Positions 1 through 5,847 of a stretch of 7,795 bases of DNA are shown one piece after another. Each line of letters begins with the position of its first letter. The first letter of the stretch is position 1. Source of the DNA: CAZOHC01 sp964579845. GTDB lineage: Bacteria; Patescibacteriota; Microgenomatia; Levybacterales; UBA12049. Below the pieces are notes generated by a model. It was not told the DNA's origin, ran no database searches, and saw nothing but the letters and a program-made list of their open reading frames with translations. The translations under genes and the position numbers were made by a program. The DNA is taken from contig CAZOHC010000047.1 in the NCBI GenBank assembly GCA_964579845.1, forward strand, positions 1 through 7,795. Direction: 5' to 3'.

Positions 1-20
1 CCCCACGGAAGCGTAAGAGG

Positions 21-48
21 TTTAATTTTAAATTTTTAATTTTTAATG
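21..48. repeat. Short AT-rich heptamer array (TTTAATT type)
   Basis: Four consecutive 7-bp units can be read: TTTAATT, TTAAATT, TTTAATT, TTTAATG. The unit is low complexity, so the periodicity could be chance in AT-rich DNA. It matches the 7-bp period of the clearer arrays near 3203-3336. Just downstream (84-106) lies an 8-bp repeat, CTTTATAA, with two full copies and one shortened copy. No gene is visible in 1-185. Confidence 0.45.
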
Positions 49-144
49 TAAAAATAATTATTGAATAATTAATCCAAAAATTCCTTATAACTTTATAACT
101 TTATAAACTCATTCTAAAACTGTACCCATTAACCAAAGCGCAGC

Positions 145-173
145 TTGTCAGTTCACAGAAGATTTGCTACTAT
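145..173 (+). promoter_or_regulatory. Predicted sigma70-type promoter of the exonuclease/GIY-YIG gene
   Basis: The -35 box TTGTCA (145-150) is followed after 17 bp by the -10 box TACTAT (168-173), with an extended TG at 165-166. Transcription would start near 180, leaving about 6 nt before the ATG at 186 and no room for a Shine-Dalgarno site. A second possible -10, TATAAA (171-176), has a poorer 20-bp spacer. Prediction from consensus matching only. Confidence 0.5.
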
Positions 174-185
174 AAACCCTCCGCT

Positions 186-1673
186 ATGCTGCCTGATAAA
201 CTTGCATTTGTCGACCTTGAGACGACCGGAGCGCGAAGTCAATATGACCGCATTCTTGAAGTCGGCATTGTCCGTGTCGAACAGAATCTCGTGACAAAGA
301 CATTTCATTCGCTGCTCAACCCACTGTCACATATCCCCCCCGAAATTGAACGGCTGACCGGTATTACTGCTACTGATATTGCAGACGCACCGGTATTCTC
401 TGAAGTGAAAGATGAAATTCTCAGCCTTTTAGATGGTTGTGTCTTCGTTGCACACAATGTTCGCTTTGACTACGGATTTCTCAAAGGTGAGCTGAAGCGC
501 GAAGGGATAGACTTTACCAGTAAACACTTCTGCACTGTCAGATTATCACGGGAACTTTTCCCCGACCAGAAAAGACATAATCTGGATAGTATTATCGAGA
601 GACACGGCATTCCTTGCGAGAGCAGACACCGGGCATTTGACGATGCGAAAGCAATCGCATCATTCTACGAACTCGCACGTCAACAAGTACCAGCGCCTAT
701 TTTCGAGCACGCAGTCACGAAAGCAATGAAAAAACCTTCCGTTCCGCTCCTGCTTGAGAAGAAAGAACTCGAAGAACTTCCGGAACACCCAGGCGTCTAT
801 ATTTTTTTCGGTGAGAACAATCTTCCGCTTTACATCGGAAAAAGTATTAATATCAAAGAACGTGTGCTCTCTCATTTCGCATCAGATATCAGAAATTCAG
901 TCGAGATGCGTATCAGTCAGCAGATCCAACGCATTGAAACGATAACAACAGCAGGCGAACTCGGAGCGTTATTCCTCGAATCACGTCTCATCAAAGAACG
1001 GCTGCCACTATACAATAGGCAGCTTCGACGGAAACAACAACTTGTTGCGTTAACGATCAACACTGATAGTAACGGTTATGAAGTTCTGGGAACAGAGACA
1101 GTAGCCGAAATCACACCTGAACGGTTGCATGGATTTTCTCCGCCGAGTGAAGATGCAGGAAAACATCTCCCCCGGATTATCGGATTCTTTAAGAGCATAA
1201 AGCAGAGTAAGGATTTTCTGAGTACGATCGCCAGAGACTACGAACTTTGTGAGAAAAAACTCGGCCTTGAGAAAACTGATGCTGCATGTTTCGGTTACAG
1301 ACTTGATAGATGCAAGGGTGCATGTCTCGGGAAAGAAAAATCGATATTTTATAATGCTAGGCAGCTGCAGGCACTTCATGCTCTTAAAATAAAACCGTGG
1401 CCGTTCCCCGGTCCGATCATGATTGAGGAAAAAAACGAATTTGCCGAAAAGTATGAATGTTTTTTCGTTGATAAATGGTGTTTTATGGGAAGTACTGATT
1501 CGGTATCATCATGGGAAAACCTCCGAGACAAATCGCTCGTCTTTGATTTGGATATGTATAAGATCTTGCGGCGCCATCTCGCAAAACCGTCAAATATCAG
1601 GTCAGTTAAAACAATTCCTAGTGATATGATGCAAAACCTATTCTCCCCTGAACTTGGCGTGACTATTTGGTGA
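186..1673 (+). CDS. DEDDh 3'-5' exonuclease fused to UvrC/Cho-type GIY-YIG endonuclease
   Basis: This 495-aa protein joins two nucleases. Residues 5-165 are a DnaQ-like DEDDh exonuclease with all catalytic residues visible: D10 and E12 (FVDLETTG), D95 (NVRFD), and H148/D153 (HRAFDD). Residues 200-280 are a GIY-YIG domain as in UvrC and Cho: G203-V-Y205, Y216-I-G218-K, R226, E265 and N277. A middle region has four cysteines (C355, C368, C376, C380) spaced like those I recall as the Fe-S cluster ligands in UvrC. The UvrBC-interaction, endonuclease V-like and HhH parts of full UvrC are absent. The exonuclease plus UvrC-N fusion is a known family of about this length. A role in DNA repair is inferred: incision by GIY-YIG and trimming by the exonuclease. 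The ATG at 186 begins exactly at the domain, and the predicted promoter leaves only a few leader bases. It is the only plus-strand gene and ends 10 bp from the convergent cupredoxin-like gene. Confidence 0.93.
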   Translation: MLPDKLAFVDLETTGARSQYDRILEVGIVRVEQNLVTKTFHSLLNPLSHIPPEIERLTGITATDIADAPVFSEVKDEILSLLDGCVFVAHNVRFDYGFLKGELKREGIDFTSKHFCTVRLSRELFPDQKRHNLDSIIERHGIPCESRHRAFDDAKAIASFYELARQQVPAPIFEHAVTKAMKKPSVPLLLEKKELEELPEHPGVYIFFGENNLPLYIGKSINIKERVLSHFASDIRNSVEMRISQQIQRIETITTAGELGALFLESRLIKERLPLYNRQLRRKQQLVALTINTDSNGYEVLGTETVAEITPERLHGFSPPSEDAGKHLPRIIGFFKSIKQSKDFLSTIARDYELCEKKLGLEKTDAACFGYRLDRCKGACLGKEKSIFYNARQLQALHALKIKPWPFPGPIMIEEKNEFAEKYECFFVDKWCFMGSTDSVSSWENLRDKSLVFDLDMYKILRRHLAKPSNIRSVKTIPSDMMQNLFSPELGVTIW

Positions 1674-1683
1674 GGATATGGGG

Positions 1684-2157
1684 TTATTCTTCGACGATGA
1701 CAGTTCCTGTCACGCTCGGATACTGAGCACTATGATACGTGTATTCTCCTACTTCATTGAATGTTACGCTACCTGACTCTCCCTCTTCGAGCTCACCTGT
1801 ATTAAAACTGCCGTCATCAGCCAGCGCTGAGTGCGTTACCGTATCGTTGTTCGTCCAGGTGACGGTCGTTCCTTTTTTGACAACCAGAGGATTTTCTGAG
1901 TAGCTGAATTCCTGAATCAGGACAGTTTCCTCAAGCACGTTCGTACTGTTCTCTGCTACATCAGCACGCTGTTCTGTGCCGTGGAGTGATCGTAGTGACG
2001 TTCCGAAAGAGCCTGACATCAAGAAGATAATCGCGATAACGACGAATCCGCCGCCGAGTACAAGAAGAAAATCATGATGTTCCCAGTGATGGTGCTGACG
2101 TTTTGAAGTGCGGGACGGGGTAGCTTTTTTCGTTACTTTCTTTGACTTCTTTGCCAT
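1684..2157 (-). CDS. Membrane-anchored cupredoxin-like protein with degenerate copper site
   Basis: The 157-aa protein has three parts. Residues 1-28 are a basic tail rich in Lys and Ser/Thr with a His cluster (HHHWEHH, 22-28). Residues 30-48 are one membrane segment. Residues 75-157 form a plastocyanin/amicyanin-like cupredoxin domain. The fold signature is clear: VVKKGTTVTWTNND, then TVTHS, GSFNTGEL, GEYTYHS and GTVIVEE. In copper-binding relatives the end reads YxCxxHPxM. Here it reads Y141-H-S143-A-Q-Y146-P-S-V149, so the Cys, second His and Met ligands are replaced by Ser, Tyr and Val, and only H109 remains. Blue-copper electron transfer is therefore unlikely. A structural, binding or other metal role is possible but unknown. 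The predicted orientation puts the domain outside the membrane. The gene follows the SurA/PrsA-like gene by 85 bp but has its own promoter, placed for a leaderless mRNA. Confidence 0.85.
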   Translation of the reverse strand: MAKKSKKVTKKATPSRTSKRQHHHWEHHDFLLVLGGGFVVIAIIFLMSGSFGTSLRSLHGTEQRADVAENSTNVLEETVLIQEFSYSENPLVVKKGTTVTWTNNDTVTHSALADDGSFNTGELEEGESGSVTFNEVGEYTYHSAQYPSVTGTVIVEE

Positions 2158-2163
2158 ATACTC

Positions 2164-2194
2164 ATCATACAGGAAAGACGCAGTACTTTGTCAA
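2164..2194 (-). promoter_or_regulatory. Predicted promoter of the cupredoxin-like gene
   Basis: On the minus strand a perfect -35 TTGACA (2194-2189) is followed after 19 bp by TATGAT (2169-2164). Only GAGTAT separates the -10 from the ATG at 2157, so the predicted +1 falls on the A of the start codon. No Shine-Dalgarno sequence is seen. The 19-bp spacer is longer than ideal. Confidence 0.55.
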
Positions 2195-2242
2195 GTCTCA
2201 GCCATTACCGAAGTTCATTTCTACGAGGAACAAAAAAAGCAG

Positions 2243-3037
2243 TTAGTAGTTTACGAGGTAATCGATATTTGCATTCTGTCTGAGATCCTGAAGCCATGTC
2301 TGGAATCGCTCACTTAACTTCTGATTTCTGAGCTGCTGCTCAACCATCGTCTTCAGCTCAGTTTCTTCCATTTCCTGAGGGAGTGCGGCACTGTTACTAG
2401 CGATGTAATCAGTCACTTCAGCTTCCGTCACGACAATCTCACGGCCTAACAAAATCTCAACGGTCTTCTGCACTCTGACTTGATCCCGCAGACTTTCACG
2501 TGTCAGCCCTTGAAGCTCAAGTACTTGATCAAGTGTTTGTCCTTGCTGAGACAGGTTGTCTTCGATTTTTTTGATTTCATCATCTACCTGCTCATCACTA
2601 ACCTGGACATTCTGTTTGTCTGCTTCCTGGAGTATCAACGATTTTGTAACTAATGAATCAAGCGTTTGCTTACCTGACTGACGTTCAAGTTCAGCGATCA
2701 ACTCTGTTCTGAGAATCGGTTGCCCGTTCACAGTCGCTGCGATGAAGAAACCGCGTGCAGCATAGAGACCTGCCAGAAGAAGAATCACCGCAAGTGCGAT
2801 AATAACATGAACTTTTTTCAAACGGAGTGTCGGCATGGAACGGGTAGCCTGATTCGCAGTCTCAGGAAGTTTATCGATGACAGAAGACTGTGGAGTTGTC
2901 TGCTGCGTAGCTTGGGTTGTTTTCGTCGGTCTTGTGGTTTTCGTAGCGGACTTTTTCACCGTAGAACCGGATTTTTTTTGTACAGGTGTCGCTTTGGAAG
3001 TTGATTTAACAGACTTTCTCGCTTTTTTAACAGCCAT
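2243..3037 (-). CDS. Membrane-anchored SurA/PrsA-like chaperone lacking the parvulin domain
   Basis: The 264-aa protein begins with a basic, Lys/Ser/Thr-rich low-complexity tail (1-70), followed by one membrane segment (about 76-93). A SurA/PrsA N-terminal-type helical region follows: VNGQPILRTEL (103-113), the helix around LDSLVTKSLILQEA (126-139), VSDEQVDDEI, and the QVRVQKTVEILL stretch. The C-terminal helix (ERFQTWLQDLRQNANIDYL, 243-261) matches the segment that normally comes after the PPIase domain. No parvulin sequence lies between, so this is a chaperone-like scaffold without prolyl isomerase activity. Extracytoplasmic folding or holdase work is inferred. ATG 3037 is chosen over an in-frame TTG at 3064 because a near-consensus promoter overlaps the extra codons. 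The neighbours are HtrA and CTP proteases upstream and the cupredoxin-like gene downstream. Confidence 0.85.
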   Translation of the reverse strand: MAVKKARKSVKSTSKATPVQKKSGSTVKKSATKTTRPTKTTQATQQTTPQSSVIDKLPETANQATRSMPTLRLKKVHVIIALAVILLLAGLYAARGFFIAATVNGQPILRTELIAELERQSGKQTLDSLVTKSLILQEADKQNVQVSDEQVDDEIKKIEDNLSQQGQTLDQVLELQGLTRESLRDQVRVQKTVEILLGREIVVTEAEVTDYIASNSAALPQEMEETELKTMVEQQLRNQKLSERFQTWLQDLRQNANIDYLVNY

Positions 3038-3046
3038 GATCAGTTG

Positions 3047-3074
3047 ATTATACCATATCCGCAACCTTTTTCAA
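3047..3074 (-). promoter_or_regulatory. Strong predicted promoter of the SurA/PrsA-like gene
   Basis: The minus strand carries -35 TTGAAA (3074-3069), a 16-bp spacer, and a perfect -10 TATAAT (3052-3047) preceded by an extended TGG (3055-3053). The predicted start of transcription is near 3040, about 3 nt before ATG 3037. This decides the start codon, since an upstream in-frame TTG (3064) would lie inside the promoter. The assembly gap begins 29 bp upstream of the -35. Confidence 0.7.
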
Positions 3075-3102
3075 TAGACAGATGAGGTTCAAGGTACAGA
3101 TT

Positions 3103-3202
3103 NNNNNNNNNNNNNNNNNNNNNNNNNNNNNNNNNNNNNNNNNNNNNNNNNNNNNNNNNNNNNNNNNNNNNNNNNNNNNNNNNNNNNNNNNNNNNNNNNN
3201 NN
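3103..3202. other. Assembly gap of 100 Ns
   Basis: Exactly 100 Ns, a conventional placeholder for unknown length. The left flank ends in ACAGATT and the right flank starts with GCAGATT repeats, so the gap most likely lies inside a GCAGATT tandem array that could not be assembled. The true length and content are unknown. Confidence 0.97.
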
Positions 3203-3264
3203 GCAGATTGCAGATTGCAGATTGCAGATTGCAGATTGCAGATTGCAGATTGCAGATTGCAGAT
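3203..3264. repeat. Heptanucleotide tandem array GCAGATT
   Basis: Eight perfect copies of GCAGATT (3203-3258) are followed by a partial GCAGAT. The array runs into the assembly gap on its left, so the copy number is a minimum. It lies between the 3' end of htrA and the promoter of the SurA/PrsA-like gene. There are no spacers between copies, so this is not a CRISPR array. Confidence 0.97.
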
Positions 3265-3276
3265 AAAAGATTATAG

Positions 3277-3304
3277 TTTAGAATTTAGAGTTTAGAGCTT
3301 AGAG
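3277..3304. repeat. Degenerate heptanucleotide array TTTAGAG
   Basis: Four units with the same 7-bp period but a different sequence: TTTAGAA, TTTAGAG, TTTAGAG, CTTAGAG. The array is sandwiched between the GCAGATT and GACATCT arrays. Confidence 0.88.
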
Positions 3305-3308
3305 TTTT

Positions 3309-3340
3309 GACATCTGACATCTGACATCTGACATCTGACA
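3309..3340. repeat. Heptanucleotide tandem array GACATCT
   Basis: Four perfect copies of GACATCT (3309-3336) plus a partial GACA. The array ends 8 bp before the htrA stop codon, so it occupies the immediate 3' region of the htrA transcript. Its ATCTG core is the reverse complement of the CAGAT core of the 3203-3264 array. Confidence 0.96.
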
Positions 3341-3348
3341 AGTTTCTT

Positions 3349-4503
3349 CTATTCTCCCGGGGATGTTTCCAGTGTAACGCGGATATCCTGTGTATCGCCT
3401 CTACCGTTTTCGATTTCCCGCCAGACGCGTACGGTCACCTGATCTCCGACTTGTTTTCCTGAGATTAAATTAGCCAGTGCGCTTGACTCCGAACCTATTT
3501 CACGACCGTCGAATGCAACGATAATATCACCTGACTGAATCCCTGCCTTCTCTGCCGGAGAGTTCGAGACAACTTCCTGAACATATGCACCAGCCGGCAC
3601 ATTATTCCGCTCTGCAATCTCCTCTGAGATCATCCGGTACGCGACGCCGAGATATGGCCTGTTAAATCCGCCTGTTTCATTAAAATTTTCTATCGCCTCT
3701 TTAATCGTGTTTATGGGAAGCGCGAAGCCGATGTTCTGTGCTGTTGATGAGACAGCGGTATTCACACCGATCACCTGACCGGATGAGTTAAGAAGCGGTC
3801 CGCCGCTATTTCCAGGATTTATTGCTGCATCAGTCTGGATAACGTTATCGAGCTGTTCTGTAAATCCCTGGAAATAACTCCCGGCTGTAATACCCCGTCC
3901 GATACCTGATATAACACCGGTCGTAACAGTATTCCGGAATTCACCAAGCGCTGTTCCGATCGCGATTGCGAGCTGCCCGACCTGGACTTTTGAAGAATCT
4001 CCCATGACCACCGGGTGGAGCCGTTGTCCGCCGGGATTAATTTTTATCAGTGCGATGTCATTATTCGGATCACGATAAATTCTCTCGACAGAAAACTCTC
4101 TGTTATCATTGGTTACGACGCTGTAGGTAATTCCGGTGACAGACACAACATGTTTATTCGTGACGATCAGCCCGTCTGAGGTGACGATAAAACCGGAACC
4201 GATATCCTGCGGCTCATCTTGCGTTTCTGTTCTCGGCCGAAAAAAGCCGAACGGATCTTCATCAAAAAGACTACGTTGGTTTGACTGAGCTGAGATCGTG
4301 ACAACAGATGGCCCTACTTCTTTCACAACGTCGATGACAATCGTTTCCTGAGGAAGAAATTCTACTGGATCTGATGAAGTAATCGGAGAATCAGATGGCT
4401 TCTCAGCCAAAAAATCACGGAGTTGCGGCGAAGTCTGCATCAATCCATGCCAAATTCCGAGAACTGCCAGAAGAATTATGACAAGGACAATTAGGCGTCG
4501 CAT
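3349..4503 (-). CDS. htrA: HtrA/Deg-family trypsin-like serine protease with one PDZ domain
   Basis: This 384-aa protein has an N-terminal membrane anchor (residues 3-19) and a short linker. A trypsin-like protease domain spans about 55-275, and one PDZ domain spans about 283-380. The catalytic triad is complete: H118 (TNKHVV), D149 (NNDIALIK) and S233 (GNSGGPLL). The oxyanion-loop context, AINPGNSGG, is canonical. The PDZ domain shows YLGV and AEKAGIQSGDIIVAFDG. This is the usual layout of membrane-tethered DegS/HtrA proteins with a single PDZ, which degrade or sense misfolded extracytoplasmic proteins. Cys residues are absent. It lies between the CTP protease gene and the SurA/PrsA-like gene on the same strand, suggesting shared envelope quality control. 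It has its own extended -10 promoter, predicted to give a leaderless mRNA. No terminator hairpin follows the stop, only the heptamer arrays. Confidence 0.96.
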   Translation of the reverse strand: MRRLIVLVIILLAVLGIWHGLMQTSPQLRDFLAEKPSDSPITSSDPVEFLPQETIVIDVVKEVGPSVVTISAQSNQRSLFDEDPFGFFRPRTETQDEPQDIGSGFIVTSDGLIVTNKHVVSVTGITYSVVTNDNREFSVERIYRDPNNDIALIKINPGGQRLHPVVMGDSSKVQVGQLAIAIGTALGEFRNTVTTGVISGIGRGITAGSYFQGFTEQLDNVIQTDAAINPGNSGGPLLNSSGQVIGVNTAVSSTAQNIGFALPINTIKEAIENFNETGGFNRPYLGVAYRMISEEIAERNNVPAGAYVQEVVSNSPAEKAGIQSGDIIVAFDGREIGSESSALANLISGKQVGDQVTVRVWREIENGRGDTQDIRVTLETSPGE

Positions 4504-4520
4504 GTGCTCATTCTAGCACA
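4503..4520. promoter_or_regulatory. Inverted repeat over the htrA -10 and start codon (candidate operator)
   Basis: A perfect palindrome with 6-bp arms and a 6-bp centre: TGTGCT, CATTCT, AGCACA. It contains the -10 box and reaches the first base of the htrA ATG. A protein bound here would block RNA polymerase. In RNA the arms would be split by the start site, so an operator is more plausible than a hairpin. The regulator is unknown. Confidence 0.4.
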
Positions 4521-4537
4521 AGAGCGCTGAAAATCAA
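4510..4537 (-). promoter_or_regulatory. Predicted htrA promoter
   Basis: On the minus strand -35 TTGATT (4537-4532), a 16-bp spacer, and -10 TAGAAT (4515-4510) with extended TGC (4518-4516). The predicted +1 falls on the A of the htrA ATG (4503). No Shine-Dalgarno sequence is present. Confidence 0.6.
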
Positions 4538-4585
4538 CTGAAAAGTGAAGTATAGTATAAAGTATTAAGGGGACCGAACTATAAT

Positions 4586-4601
4586 AATAACATCAGTTAT
4601 T
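4586..4601 (-). other. Weak AT-rich hairpin at the end of the CTP gene
   Basis: AATAAC and GTTATT form a 6-bp stem with a 4-nt loop, and the stem includes the stop codon of the CTP gene. There is no GC content in the stem tips and no clean U-tract after it, so it is a poor intrinsic terminator at best. Confidence 0.2.
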
Positions 4602-5847
4602 TTAATAGTTCTTGGATTGCTTTCTCCAGCTGTACGTCATGGGACGGGTTCTTTGTATCTGGCTCGACTTTCACATCAGGCTCCAGTCCGTTTTTATGCA
4701 CCCATGTCCCGTCAGGTGTTAGCCACTTCGCGACCGTAATATGAATACCTGCACCCTCACCAAGGTCTTCAGCCGTCTGAATGGTACCTTTTCCGAAAGA
4801 TTTTTCACCGACGAGCGTTCCCCTGTTATGATCCCGCAGTGCACCGGCAACGATCTCACTGGCTGAGGCAGAACCACCGTTTATGAGTACGACGACCGGA
4901 ACATCCAGTAACAGCCCTTTCCTGTTCACATCCATGTGTACACGATCATTTTTCATATCATCCTGCATAACGATCGTATTTCCTTCCGGCACAAACTCTG
5001 AAGCAATAAAGACAGCATCATTCAGGTATCCGCCTGGGTTAAACCTAAGATCCAGCACAACACCTTGAACATTTTTATTTTTTCGTTCAATGTCCAACGT
5101 GTTGATTAACTTTAGCCACTCCTGATTCGTATTATCACCAAACTGCGAGAGTCGAACATACATTATCTCTTCACGACTGTTCGGTAGATTGACACCTTCA
5201 ATAGCGCTAACCGGTTTTATCCAGCCTTCGACACTTTCAACCGTAATCTCATCCCTGGTAATCTTTATCGCCTCAGCCCGCTCTTCTGATTCATGTAAGA
5301 CTGTCAGTGTGATATCCGTACCTTTCGGTCCACGGATTTTTGAGACAGCTTCCGAAATCGTCATACCCTGTGTCGATTCGTCATTAATACGCAGTATGGT
5401 ATCACCGATTCTAATCCCGGCTTTTTGCGCAGGACTTCCGTAAAGCGGTTTGACGACCGTGATGGCATTGGAGCGCATACCGAGCTCAGCACCTATGCCC
5501 TCGAACTTCCCTGCCAGCCCGTCTTTAAATTCTTCATTTTGCTCAGGCGGGAGGTAGACCGTGTACGGGTCACCCAGGCTATCTACCATCCCTGCGATGG
5601 CACCGTTCAGGAGTTTTTGTGAGTCGATAGCACTTTTGTCGTAGTATTCACGCTGGATTTTATCCAATACTACCCACATCGGGGAAAAATCAATGTTCGT
5701 TACCGCTGCAGGAGGCTCTTTACTGCTGGCGTGAATAATCGGAATATAATTTTTCCACTGGATATCGATTTTTGTCACCCCGACCAAATACCCGATTAAG
5801 AGTGAGATAACGATAATGATAAAAATTCTGATGTTATTGCTTTTCAT
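4597..5847 (-). CDS. S41-family carboxyl-terminal processing protease (CTP)
   Basis: The 416-aa protein has an N-terminal membrane anchor (residues 7-24), a helical N-terminal part including LGDPYTVYLPPEQ (91-103), and a PDZ domain (about 110-185, with SPAQKAGIRIGDTILRIN). The protease core follows: LDLRFNPGGYL (265-275), catalytic S328 in GGSASASEI and catalytic K353 in GEKSFGKGTIQ. The Ser-Lys spacing of 25 equals that of E. coli Prc. This is the CtpA/CtpB type, which cleaves C-terminal tails of extracytoplasmic proteins. The start ATG overlaps the stop of the upstream 260-aa gene (ATGA at 5847-5844), so translation is probably coupled. No Shine-Dalgarno site is seen. The gene is followed by htrA after 93 bp. 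The specific symbol (ctpA, ctpB or prc) cannot be settled from sequence alone. Confidence 0.96.
   Translation of the reverse strand: MKSNNIRIFIIIVISLLIGYLVGVTKIDIQWKNYIPIIHASSKEPPAAVTNIDFSPMWVVLDKIQREYYDKSAIDSQKLLNGAIAGMVDSLGDPYTVYLPPEQNEEFKDGLAGKFEGIGAELGMRSNAITVVKPLYGSPAQKAGIRIGDTILRINDESTQGMTISEAVSKIRGPKGTDITLTVLHESEERAEAIKITRDEITVESVEGWIKPVSAIEGVNLPNSREEIMYVRLSQFGDNTNQEWLKLINTLDIERKNKNVQGVVLDLRFNPGGYLNDAVFIASEFVPEGNTIVMQDDMKNDRVHMDVNRKGLLLDVPVVVLINGGSASASEIVAGALRDHNRGTLVGEKSFGKGTIQTAEDLGEGAGIHITVAKWLTPDGTWVHKNGLEPDVKVEPDTKNPSHDVQLEKAIQELLK

Noticed and set aside
1671..1673. TGA recoded as glycine, as in Gracilibacteria
   Set aside because: TGA ends the fusion nuclease and the 260-aa gene at sensible points, and no conserved glycine requires in-frame TGA.
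1674..1683. Bidirectional terminator between the convergent genes
   Set aside because: Only 10 bp separate them and no inverted repeat is visible.
2225..2242. T-rich run after the SurA/PrsA-like gene as an intrinsic terminator
   Set aside because: A run of seven T follows the stop on the minus strand, but no stable stem precedes it.
3038..3064. Upstream in-frame TTG start for the SurA/PrsA-like protein, adding 9 residues
   Set aside because: The extra codons overlap a near-consensus extended -10 promoter, and ATG 3037 begins a typical MAVKK tail.
3082..3276. Plus-strand open frame across the gap
   Set aside because: It exists only because Ns and the 7-bp repeat contain no stop codon; the translated part is just a repeat.
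3203..3340. CRISPR array
   Set aside because: Units are 7 bp and directly contiguous, with no spacers and no cas genes nearby.
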